Below are positions 44,396 through 52,705 of a DNA stretch of 64,000 nt, one piece after another; position 1 is the first letter of the stretch, and each line of letters starts with the position of its first letter. Position numbers and translations under genes: made by a program. The notes beneath the pieces were generated by a model that was not told the DNA's origin, did no database searches, and saw only the letters and a list, made by a program, of their open reading frames with translations. This DNA comes from Stieleria tagensis. Its GTDB lineage: Bacteria; Planctomycetota; Planctomycetia; Pirellulales; Pirellulaceae. The DNA lies in assembly GCF_024129865.1 (NCBI RefSeq), contig NZ_JAMYFE010000008.1:49988-113987 (forward strand), in the 5' to 3' direction.

Positions 44396-44444
44396 CGGGC
44401 TGGTCCGCCGGCCAAACCCTCCACATTCCGCGAGCCCGCCTGAA

Positions 44445-44912
44445 GTGTCTGTCGTCACCAAACCGATCACCCTGAATCATCCGCACGGAAAGGGCGCAGT
44501 GCATTTTGTCTGGACCGGCGATCGTTTCGAACACCGCATCGAACTGGGTGAAAACCATGCGGCCTGCAAAGACGAGGCGGCCGACCAAACCTGGCCCGAT
44601 TCGCCACCGATTCAACAGCTGTCGATTGAATCGATCGACGGCCGCGACGTCGCGTTAGCGGTGGGGTGTGCTGGCACCAGCCACTGGAGTCTGAGTGTCG
44701 AACCGACGGCGGAGGGGTTTTGTTTTGATTGGGCCTGTCGCGCCAAACAGACCCCGGCCCAATTGGGGACGAAATACGAATCGCCGGCCGGGATGCGATT
44801 TGAATGCATCGACGGTGCAACGATCACCGCTGGCATGGATGAAACAGCGATTCGCCCGAGCGAATCGCTGGATGCGGCCGGGACGTATCGCTGGTGCTAC
44901 CAAGTCAGCTAG
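44445..44912 (+). CDS. Conserved-looking hypothetical protein, 155 residues
   Basis: The frame starts at a GTG (44445, VSVVTKPITLNHPHGKGAVH) 49 bp after hisH. The protein is beta-rich, acidic, without signal peptide or membrane helix, and has several Trp and Cys residues (FVWTGDRFEHRIEL, TSHWSLSVEPTAEGFCFDWA, AAGTYRWCYQVS). The alternation of strands suggests a beta-sandwich or lipocalin-like fold, but I do not recognise the family. It probably shares a transcript with hisH. Confidence 0.65.
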   Translation: MSVVTKPITLNHPHGKGAVHFVWTGDRFEHRIELGENHAACKDEAADQTWPDSPPIQQLSIESIDGRDVALAVGCAGTSHWSLSVEPTAEGFCFDWACRAKQTPAQLGTKYESPAGMRFECIDGATITAGMDETAIRPSESLDAAGTYRWCYQVS

Positions 44913-45129
44913 CCATGTAACTCGGCCACCCGCAGTGGCCCCTTGGCGCACCGTGAACCAATTGCCCAGCCGTGCGCAGCGGTACTGACCGGGCTGGATT
45001 CGGGCTGCGGCCCTTGGTTTTCTATCCTCTGGCTGCGACAAGTCGTCTATACTGCACGCCCGACCGACCGAGAAAGGTGTCGGACTGGCGCGATGTAACT
45101 GAGCAAAGGACACTTGACCCCAGCATGCA

Positions 45130-48100
45130 GTGAGCCCCCCAGCGATGGATGCACCTCCAGAGAAACCGCCAACGGACCCCTCCGAGGAAACTCATCGTCG
45201 GTCCGTAAAAAATAACGAAACGCATCTTTCGAACGCTCTTGAAGCGGACATGCAGCCTCCCCTGGAACCGGGGATGCGCTTTGGCGACTTCCGCATCGGC
45301 ACCTTGCTCGGCCGTGGCAAAGCCGGCTTTGTTTACTCCGCTGACGACCTGATTGCCCACCGCCGCTGTGCACTGAAAGTGCTGTGTCGGATGTCGTCGC
45401 ACGATCTGTATCGCAACAAACTGGGCTTCCGGCGGATGTCGCCGTTTCGGCACCCCTGCCTACTGCGAACCGATCGAATCGAGATCGTCGATGACTACAC
45501 AGTCCTGACGATGGAGGAGATTGAAGGGCAGACGCTGTATTCGGCGGCGCTCGGTTTGAAGGACCTGCCGCGGGCCGAGGCGTACCGTCAACTGCATTCG
45601 TTATTGCATGATTTTGCCGTCGGGCTGGCCATCATGCACTTCGCCGGTTTGGTGCACCGCGACCTAAAACCCACCAACCTGATGGTTCGAACCAATGGGC
45701 ATGGTGTGATCGTCGATTACGGATTGGTCGCCAATTGCGACCCGGAAACCGACCCCTACGGCATCCGCCCCTACATCGCCGGGACGCCACGCTATTTCTC
45801 GCCAGAAGCCTTATGGGAACAGAGCTACACGCCGGCCGGTGACGTGTTTAGTTTGGGCCTGGTGATGCTGGATTGCCTGAACCAGGTTTCCGGCTGTGAC
45901 GGCTGGCTGCGCGGTGGCGAATTCAACGACTGGGTGCGTGACGAAGACGAACAAACCATTGCCGCTGCCGTTTCAGAAATGCACGAGGACATTCCCCCGG
46001 TGTTGCGAATGGCGGTCGCCGGCATGCTGAATGCCGATCGCACCAAACGGCCCTCGTCGTTGGACATCGTGACGATGACCAAGACGGACGACAATCCGAT
46101 TCGTGTGATCACGACGCATCACTTGTTCGGCCGACAACGGGAATTGGACCAGTGCACCGATTGGCTGCGTGAGATCTATCGCGGCCAAACCGGTCGATTG
46201 CATCTGTACGGCGAAGCCGGGGCGGGGAAGACACGACTGCTGGACGAAATCGAACGCCTGTTGCGTCAGAACTCGTGGGGCCAAGTCTTTCGCGTCAAAT
46301 GTCGCTCACGCGAAAACCAAACCCTTCAAGTCTTGGACCAGATCGCCGATCAAATCGCACAACGCTACGCCCGCACCGACCGCGAGCCCTTGCAACTGGA
46401 TCCGGTCAGCGCCTCCATTCTGGTGCAATCTTTTCCACAGCTCCGCCACGTCATCAACGTTGATTTGGCGGATCACTCCGCATCGTTTGCCGCAGCCCCC
46501 GAACGGCTCGATGCACTGGCAGCGGCCGCGCGACTCAGTCGCGAGCTGCGCAAAGTCGGCCCGCTGGTGATCATTATCGATGACGCCCAGTGGTCCGACC
46601 ACGACAGCGACACGGTCTGGGACGAATTACAACAAGACGGCGATGGCTACTTGGGGATCATCACGTCCTCGCGCCGATCCGAAACCAATCAACGTCAACC
46701 GGCCGAGTGTCGCGTGCACATCGGCCCGCTAAGCCCCCCTTCGGCGCTGGCGTTTCTGCAGACCGCTGCGACTCGTTGGAATGCCAACATCAACCAAGCC
46801 GGCCTGCAAGAGTTGGTTGAAGTCTCACGTTGCAACGCATTTCGACTGCAAGAACTGGCCGAAGAGTTTCGTCCCGGTGGCATGTTGCATCGTGTCGAAC
46901 AATCCTGTGACGCATCGATTTCCAACTTGGGTGATGTTGACCGATTTTGGCGTGCCCGGTTCGATCGCCTGAGCGGCGAGGCCAAATCGATCTTGGCATT
47001 CATCGTCACCGCGGCGACCCCTGTGTCGATCGCCCAGTTGGCCGATCTGACCGACCTGGGTGACAAAGTCGACGTGTCGGTTTCGGAACTCGTCCATCAA
47101 CGACTGGTCAACGACGACGCGACGGGCAAAGAATGCATCACCGTCGTCCATGACAAGATCGCCGACGGCTTGATCGAAAACCTGGACCAAATCGAATTGC
47201 ATCAAGCTCACCTGGCCTGGGCAGCGCTGCTATCCAAACTCAATCGCCCCCGTGATTTTGCCGCCCGTATCGCCGGGCATTACTACGCCGCCGAGCAAGA
47301 TGGTGCGGCGCTGCCGTTTGCAATCATGGCGGCCGAAAATGCCGACAGTGCGTTTGCCAAATCCGAAGCCGGTAAATGGCATGCCAGAGTCCTGAAGCAA
47401 GTCACCGGGGATGCCCGTGACAAACACCTGCGCGACGCGGCACGCTGTTTTCACGAAGCCGACCTGCCCGAACAAGCGTCTCACTACTACCTGGAACTAG
47501 CGGAACTCAGCCAAGCCCCTCAAGAGCAACTGCGGTTTGAAACCCTGGCGTTGCAATTGCTCGTCCGCAGCGGCCAAATGGATCGCGCACGACCACTGTT
47601 TGCCGAACTCAGCGGCAAACTGGGTATCAAAATCGACGATAGCGTCGACCAGTTGACGCAGGGAAACCGGTTCCAGTTGCCAGAGCTTGCGGCGGAATTG
47701 GGCGGTCTGGATTTCACGATTCACAACACGATCGAGCAATCCGCCCGGACGCCATCACCAACGTCGATCGAATCCGACAGCGACACGCCCAATGACTTGA
47801 TTTTCTGTAGCGAAATCATCCGACCGATGGCGATGCTGGATATGCGCAGCACGACCCGGTTGGTCCTGCACGGCGGTCAACAAGCATTGCAACAGCCGGC
47901 GACCACACACCAAGTTCGTTTTGCCGCGTTGACCAACGCCTGGTCTGCCATGCTCGACAGCGGTCAAAGCGACATGATCGACCGCAGCTTGAAAGCGCTG
48001 CGTGGCATCCAAGTTCAGATCGCCAACCTTCCGGCGGGCAAACAAACGGCCGATGTGTCAGCGGGGATCGCATTCGCCGAAGCGTTTGCGATGCGCTGGA

Positions 48101-48987
48101 GCGAAGTCGCCGATGCCGTCAACATCAGTGTGAAAGACTACTTGGCCGACGCCCGAGCCATGCGATTCGATATCGCACACACGCAGTGGTTGTTGTTGTG
48201 GGCCGATTGGCATCTGGGGCGCTGGGAACCGATGCGTGCGATGGTTCAAGAGATGGTGGAAGACGCCAATCGCCGTCATGATTCGTATCAACAATTGCTG
48301 GCCACAACAGGCTACGGCGGAAATGCGTTCCTGTTTTCTAATAATGTTGATCAACTGCACCAACTGTGTTCGCAAAACAACCGTATCGTCACCGATTCCA
48401 GCGATGTCGAACTGGTGGATTTCTTCCAATGGATGCAGCACGTGCAGCAGGCTGTGTATGTAGCGGACGATCGCAACGCCGCACGGTTAGTGATGCGAAT
48501 GCGTGAGCGAATTGGTAACTCACTGATCCGCCACATCCCCTTGATTCAGGTCACCTTGGACCACTTCACGACCTTGGTCGCCCTGCATCTACGACAGCAC
48601 CAAACCTTGCAACCGGGCACAAGACGCGGCAGTGACGAAGCCGAATTGATGGATTCGACCATCGTCGACGAAGCGACCGGGCGACTGAAAAATCAATCCT
48701 GTGACTTTGCAAAAATGCTGGCCGCGTTGATGCAAGGAGTCGAAAAACGAATCGCCGGCGAACCGGCCACCGCCGCCGCCGCTTTTCAAAAGGCCGCTGA
48801 AATGGCGAGCGATTTGGGGTTGTTCCCATTCCAACTGGCCGCCGAAGATGGCCTGATCAGCTCACGCCAACCGGATGCCGATGCCGATTCGCTGCGTCAA
48901 TCCATGACCAACCGCCGCATTCACATCCCCGCACAATTGGAACGACTCTACACCGTTGCCCCACCCCAACGGCCCTGTCAGGTCTGA
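45130..48987 (+). CDS. Large Ser/Thr kinase with AAA-type ATPase domain (PknK-like)
   Basis: The 1285-residue cytoplasmic protein starts at a GTG (45130) or the ATG five codons later. A Hanks-type kinase domain covers about 50-310: GRGKAGFVY glycine loop, ALKVL lysine, HRDLKPTN, and DYG in place of DFG (VDYGLVAN), with GTPRYFSPEALWE after it. An ATPase domain starts near 330 (LFGRQRELDQ, then GEAGAGKTRLLDEIERLL and Walker B LVIIIDDAQWSD). The remaining 650 residues are helical and probably form TPR-like repeats. The layout is like PknK and other signal-integrating kinases that often control transcription, but no DNA-binding domain is evident. Confidence 0.87.
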   Translation: MSPPAMDAPPEKPPTDPSEETHRRSVKNNETHLSNALEADMQPPLEPGMRFGDFRIGTLLGRGKAGFVYSADDLIAHRRCALKVLCRMSSHDLYRNKLGFRRMSPFRHPCLLRTDRIEIVDDYTVLTMEEIEGQTLYSAALGLKDLPRAEAYRQLHSLLHDFAVGLAIMHFAGLVHRDLKPTNLMVRTNGHGVIVDYGLVANCDPETDPYGIRPYIAGTPRYFSPEALWEQSYTPAGDVFSLGLVMLDCLNQVSGCDGWLRGGEFNDWVRDEDEQTIAAAVSEMHEDIPPVLRMAVAGMLNADRTKRPSSLDIVTMTKTDDNPIRVITTHHLFGRQRELDQCTDWLREIYRGQTGRLHLYGEAGAGKTRLLDEIERLLRQNSWGQVFRVKCRSRENQTLQVLDQIADQIAQRYARTDREPLQLDPVSASILVQSFPQLRHVINVDLADHSASFAAAPERLDALAAAARLSRELRKVGPLVIIIDDAQWSDHDSDTVWDELQQDGDGYLGIITSSRRSETNQRQPAECRVHIGPLSPPSALAFLQTAATRWNANINQAGLQELVEVSRCNAFRLQELAEEFRPGGMLHRVEQSCDASISNLGDVDRFWRARFDRLSGEAKSILAFIVTAATPVSIAQLADLTDLGDKVDVSVSELVHQRLVNDDATGKECITVVHDKIADGLIENLDQIELHQAHLAWAALLSKLNRPRDFAARIAGHYYAAEQDGAALPFAIMAAENADSAFAKSEAGKWHARVLKQVTGDARDKHLRDAARCFHEADLPEQASHYYLELAELSQAPQEQLRFETLALQLLVRSGQMDRARPLFAELSGKLGIKIDDSVDQLTQGNRFQLPELAAELGGLDFTIHNTIEQSARTPSPTSIESDSDTPNDLIFCSEIIRPMAMLDMRSTTRLVLHGGQQALQQPATTHQVRFAALTNAWSAMLDSGQSDMIDRSLKALRGIQVQIANLPAGKQTADVSAGIAFAEAFAMRWSEVADAVNISVKDYLADARAMRFDIAHTQWLLLWADWHLGRWEPMRAMVQEMVEDANRRHDSYQQLLATTGYGGNAFLFSNNVDQLHQLCSQNNRIVTDSSDVELVDFFQWMQHVQQAVYVADDRNAARLVMRMRERIGNSLIRHIPLIQVTLDHFTTLVALHLRQHQTLQPGTRRGSDEAELMDSTIVDEATGRLKNQSCDFAKMLAALMQGVEKRIAGEPATAAAAFQKAAEMASDLGLFPFQLAAEDGLISSRQPDADADSLRQSMTNRRIHIPAQLERLYTVAPPQRPCQV

Positions 48988-49479
48988 ATTCGGGCCGTTC
49001 TCTGCAATTCGGCAGAATCCAGCTTGGCGAATGTTTGTCGCGCGTGTACTGTTTGGCAATCGGTGAGACGGACAAGGCGCTCGCCAATATCAGTTCGGCC
49101 AGTTTGAAACGAGAAACGTTGCAGACGTTGCCTGGCCAAGTAAACCCATAGGCTGAGTTGGAATCTCAGCGGTTTACCAAGCGAACCACTGTTTTGATTC
49201 AGTGTTCGCCCCTTGCTGCCTTCACTCGGCCACGTCGGCCGCTCTTTGAAAGTTGACCGCATCGTTCTCGATGCACCACTGATGGGTCTTTCTTGTTTGA
49301 CCCTCAGTTCAAGGCTTTTCATGCGATCAAATCCAACGCCGCGGTTGCTGCGTTGCGATCGACATCCAAAGCCCCCTTTCGTCGGTCGAATCGGTCAACG
49401 GCGACCAGGTTCGAGGCAAGCTTTGATTTTGCAGTGACTTTCTGTGAAATCGCCCCCCTCTAGATGACAGAGAAGAACG
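48988..49479 (+). promoter_or_regulatory. Long non-coding leader upstream of the DEAD-box helicase
   Basis: This 492 bp gap has no credible gene. Its position suggests a long 5' untranslated leader for the helicase gene, as known for some cold-regulated helicases. I saw no strong terminator for the preceding kinase gene, and no riboswitch consensus. Confidence 0.35.
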
Positions 49480-50760
49480 TTGAAATCATTTCAAGAAATG
49501 GATTTATTTGAATCGCTACAGAAGCGACTGGCTGAATTGGAATACACCGAGCCAACTCCGATCCAAGCACAAACCATCCCCGCCGCGGTCGATGGCCAAG
49601 ACATTTTGGGTTGCGCCCAAACCGGTACGGGAAAAACCGCAGCATTTGCATTGCCCATCCTGGATTACCTGGGACACGAAAAACCACGTGCACAACCGGG
49701 CCGACCGCTGGTGCTGGTGCTCGCACCGACGCGTGAACTGGCGATTCAGATCGGCCAAAGTTTTCACACCTACGGCAAACACATCCCGTTTCGACAAACG
49801 TTGGTCTACGGCGGCGTTGGCCAAGGTCAACAAGTCCGCTCGCTCGAAAAAGGCGCTCACGTGTTGGTGGCCACCCCAGGTCGCTTGATCGATTTGATGG
49901 AGCAAGGTCACATCAAACTCTCTGACGTCGAAATCCTGGTGCTGGACGAAGCCGACCGCATGTTGGACATGGGTTTCATGCCCGCGATTCGTAAGATCAT
50001 CGCCAAACTTCCCAAAGAACGTCAGTCGCTGTTCTTTTCGGCCACCATGCCGCCAAAAATTCGCGAACTGTCCGAGGACCTGCTGTTCAATCCCTTCAGC
50101 GTCAACGTCACGCCGAAAACAACCAGCGTCAAACGCATTCAACAAAGTGTGCGTCTGGTCGAACGCGGTGAAAAAGTGGACCAATTGATCAAAGTTCTTT
50201 CGGGAGACGACGTGAACCGATCCATCGTGTTCACAAAAACCAAACGAGGCGCAAACGCACTGGCGACGAAGCTAGAAAAACGTGGCATCCCAGCGGTTGC
50301 AATTCACGGCAACAAAAGCCAAGCCGCACGTCAAAAAGCTCTGACCGCGTTCCGACAAAATCGGATCTCGGTTCTCGTTGCGACCGATGTGGCCGCCCGT
50401 GGGATCGACATCGATGACGTGACACACGTTGTCAACTTTGACATGCCAATGGAACCGGAAAGCTATGTCCACCGCGTCGGTCGAACCGGCCGCGCCGGCG
50501 CCGCCGGAATCGCAATCTCGTTCTGCACCGCAGACGAATTTGACAAACTAAGAGACATCGAAAGATTGATCGGCGAAAAACTGCGTCTGCAAAATCCCGA
50601 CGCCAAACTGTCCGCTGCTAAATCGGCACCTTCGGGCGGCCGACGTGGTGGTTCAGCCGGCAATGGAAATCGCCCGCAACGATCGGGTCGCCCGGCCAAC
50701 GGCTCCGGCAAGCGACCGAAAAAACGATTCGGCAAACGTCGCGAAACCGCCAGGGCCTAG
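49480..50760 (+). CDS. DEAD-box ATP-dependent RNA helicase (RhlE-like)
   Basis: The enzyme unwinds RNA in ribosome assembly or mRNA decay. The 426-residue product starts at a TTG (49480, MKSFQEMDLFESLQKRLAEL once initiated), behind AGAGAAG. All motifs are intact: Q motif (EPTPIQAQTIP), I (AQTGTGKT), Ia (APTRELA), II (LDEADRML), III (FFSATMP), V (LVATDVAARGIDI) and VI (YVHRVGRTGRAG). The last 60 residues form a basic Gly/Arg/Lys tail (GGRRGGSAGNGNRPQR) that can bind RNA. Its stop codon overlaps the stop of the convergent dehydratase gene within CTAG. Confidence 0.95.
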   Translation: MKSFQEMDLFESLQKRLAELEYTEPTPIQAQTIPAAVDGQDILGCAQTGTGKTAAFALPILDYLGHEKPRAQPGRPLVLVLAPTRELAIQIGQSFHTYGKHIPFRQTLVYGGVGQGQQVRSLEKGAHVLVATPGRLIDLMEQGHIKLSDVEILVLDEADRMLDMGFMPAIRKIIAKLPKERQSLFFSATMPPKIRELSEDLLFNPFSVNVTPKTTSVKRIQQSVRLVERGEKVDQLIKVLSGDDVNRSIVFTKTKRGANALATKLEKRGIPAVAIHGNKSQAARQKALTAFRQNRISVLVATDVAARGIDIDDVTHVVNFDMPMEPESYVHRVGRTGRAGAAGIAISFCTADEFDKLRDIERLIGEKLRLQNPDAKLSAAKSAPSGGRRGGSAGNGNRPQRSGRPANGSGKRPKKRFGKRRETARA

Positions 50761-52493
50761 TGAATCCCTGGCTCTTCGCCAGGAGATCGCCCGACCAAAA
50801 AATCGAAATCGCAGCCTTGGTCGGCCTGTGTCACATGCGTGGCATACAGATGCCCGTAACCGCGCGGCGGCACCGGCTTGACCGTCGGGCTCGCAGCGCG
50901 GCGGCGCTCGATTTGGTCGTCACTGACATGCCAATGGATCCGTCGATTCGGCACGTCGATTTCGATTTCGTCTCCCGTCTCAACCAGCGCCAGCGGACCG
51001 CCGACGGCGCTTTCGGGCGCGATGTGCAAGACACAGGTTCCATAACTGGTGCCACTCATTCGCGCGTCACTGATGCGAACCATATCGCGCACGCCGGCTT
51101 GCAATAACTTTTTCGGAATCGGCAACATTCCCCACTCCGGAAACCCAGGCGCTCCCAGCGGACCGGCGTTCCGCAAAATCAAGACGCTGTCCGCGGTCAC
51201 GTCCAAATCGGGGTCATTCAGAGTCGCCTTCATTTGGGGATAGTCATCGAACACCAGCGCCGGCCCACGATGCGACAACAGTTTCGGATCGGCTGCGATG
51301 GATTTGATGACACAACCATTGGGCGCCAGATTACCCGTTAACAAACAAGTCCCTCCGGCCGGCGACACCGGGTTGTCCCGCGTCCGAATGACTTCGTCAT
51401 CGATCACCTCGGCCGATTCGATTTGTTCGCCCAGCGAGACACCGGCGACGGTCATACACTGCGTGTCCAACAGGTCGCTCAAACGCCCCAACAGCGCGGG
51501 CAAGCCGCCGGCATTGTAGAAATCCTCCATCAGGAACCGTCCGCCCGGACGCAAGTCACCCAGTACCGGAGTGCTCCGCGAGAGTTCATCGAATCGTTCC
51601 AGGTTCAGCGGAACACCCAGCCGACCGGCGATCGCGATCAAGTGCACGATCGCGTTGGTGCTGCCGCCGATCGCCAGCGAGGTGACCACGGCATTTTCGA
51701 TCGACTGCCGCGTCAGAATGTCCGACGGTTTTAGGTTCTGCCACGCCATTTGCACCGCACGCCGCCCGGTCTGTGTCGCCAGCCGACTGTGATCGGCAAA
51801 CACGGCGGGGACACAGGCGGCGCCGCCCAACGACATGCCCATCGCTTCGGTGACGCAGGCCATCGTGCTGGCCGTCCCCATTGTCATGCAGGTGCCGGCC
51901 GAGCGCGCGATACAGTTTTCGATTCCGTTCCAATCGCGGTCACACAGGTTTCCGGCAACACGTTCATCCCAATACTTCCAGACGTCGCTGCCGCTGCCCA
52001 ACGTTTCATTCTTCCAGCGGCCTTTTAACATCGGCCCGGCCGGCAAAAAGATTGAGGGGATATCGGCGCTGATCGCGCCCATCAACATCGCCGGAACCGT
52101 TTTGTCGCAACCGCCCATCAGCACGGCGGCGTCGACCGGATGGCAACGCAGCACCTCTTCGACCTCCATCGCCAACAGGTTGCGGTACAACATGGTGGTC
52201 GGCTTCATCATCATTTCGCCCAGCGACATCACCGGGACTTCGACCGGGAAACCACCGCTTTGCAAAATTCCCCGCCGGACCTCGTCGGCGCGATCGCGAA
52301 AATGCGAGTGACAGGTATTTAATTCGCTCCACGTGTTCAGAATCGCGATCACCGGACGATTCTGGTAATCGATATCATCAAACCCCATTCCTTTCAGTCG
52401 CGAACGATGACCGAATGACCGCATGTCATCGGGTCCAAACCAACGATGGGAGCGTAGCTGGGTGGGATCGTGGCTATCGTCGTGGGGCATCAA
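50757..52493 (-). CDS. IlvD/Edd-family dehydratase, probably sugar-acid (arabinonate-type) dehydratase
   Basis: This iron-sulfur enzyme removes water from a sugar acid. The 578-residue length and sequence (FGHRSRLKGMGFDDIDYQNR, ILNTWSELNTCHSHFRDRAD) are closer to L-arabinonate/xylonate dehydratases than to IlvD or Edd. The cluster-ligand cysteines are visible in NTCHSHF, MGGCDKTVPA and GTCMTMGTAST. The product would be a 2-keto-3-deoxy sugar acid in a non-phosphorylated pentose pathway, but no other gene of such a pathway is in the window, so the substrate is inferred. Two ATG codons lie at the start (MMPHDDSHD). Confidence 0.85.
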   Translation of the reverse strand: MMPHDDSHDPTQLRSHRWFGPDDMRSFGHRSRLKGMGFDDIDYQNRPVIAILNTWSELNTCHSHFRDRADEVRRGILQSGGFPVEVPVMSLGEMMMKPTTMLYRNLLAMEVEEVLRCHPVDAAVLMGGCDKTVPAMLMGAISADIPSIFLPAGPMLKGRWKNETLGSGSDVWKYWDERVAGNLCDRDWNGIENCIARSAGTCMTMGTASTMACVTEAMGMSLGGAACVPAVFADHSRLATQTGRRAVQMAWQNLKPSDILTRQSIENAVVTSLAIGGSTNAIVHLIAIAGRLGVPLNLERFDELSRSTPVLGDLRPGGRFLMEDFYNAGGLPALLGRLSDLLDTQCMTVAGVSLGEQIESAEVIDDEVIRTRDNPVSPAGGTCLLTGNLAPNGCVIKSIAADPKLLSHRGPALVFDDYPQMKATLNDPDLDVTADSVLILRNAGPLGAPGFPEWGMLPIPKKLLQAGVRDMVRISDARMSGTSYGTCVLHIAPESAVGGPLALVETGDEIEIDVPNRRIHWHVSDDQIERRRAASPTVKPVPPRGYGHLYATHVTQADQGCDFDFLVGRSPGEEPGIH

Positions 52494-52615
52494 TGGTCTA
52501 TCGGTTGGCGCGTCGAAATCGGAACGATTGGGATTGTAACAGGCATCGGTTTCGTGAGTGTGTCACGAATCACGACCGCGATTTAGCATCGCAGGAACAA
52601 CAAGGGGCGAGTTTA

Positions 52616-52684
52616 CCGTAGCTGATCCCGCCAGGGTTCAGTCTTTTACAGTGCAAATCTCAGCCCTGGCGGGATCAGCTACGG
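52616..52684. repeat. Isolated copy of the array palindrome
   Basis: Two perfect 21 bp arms (52616-52636 and 52664-52684, beginning CCGTAGCTGATCCCGCCAGG) flank a 27 nt loop in the gap between the dehydratase and glnE. The arms match the right arm of the 13716-14757 units (GGCGGGATCAGCTAC). It therefore belongs to the same family but is a single, perfectly symmetric element. Confidence 0.9.
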
Positions 52685-52705
52685 CGGTCATTGATCATGC
52701 GACGT

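Noticed and set aside
45048..45053. TATACT as a -10 promoter element for the large kinase gene
   Set aside because: No matching -35 hexamer at 16-18 bp, so it is not strong enough to list as a promoter.
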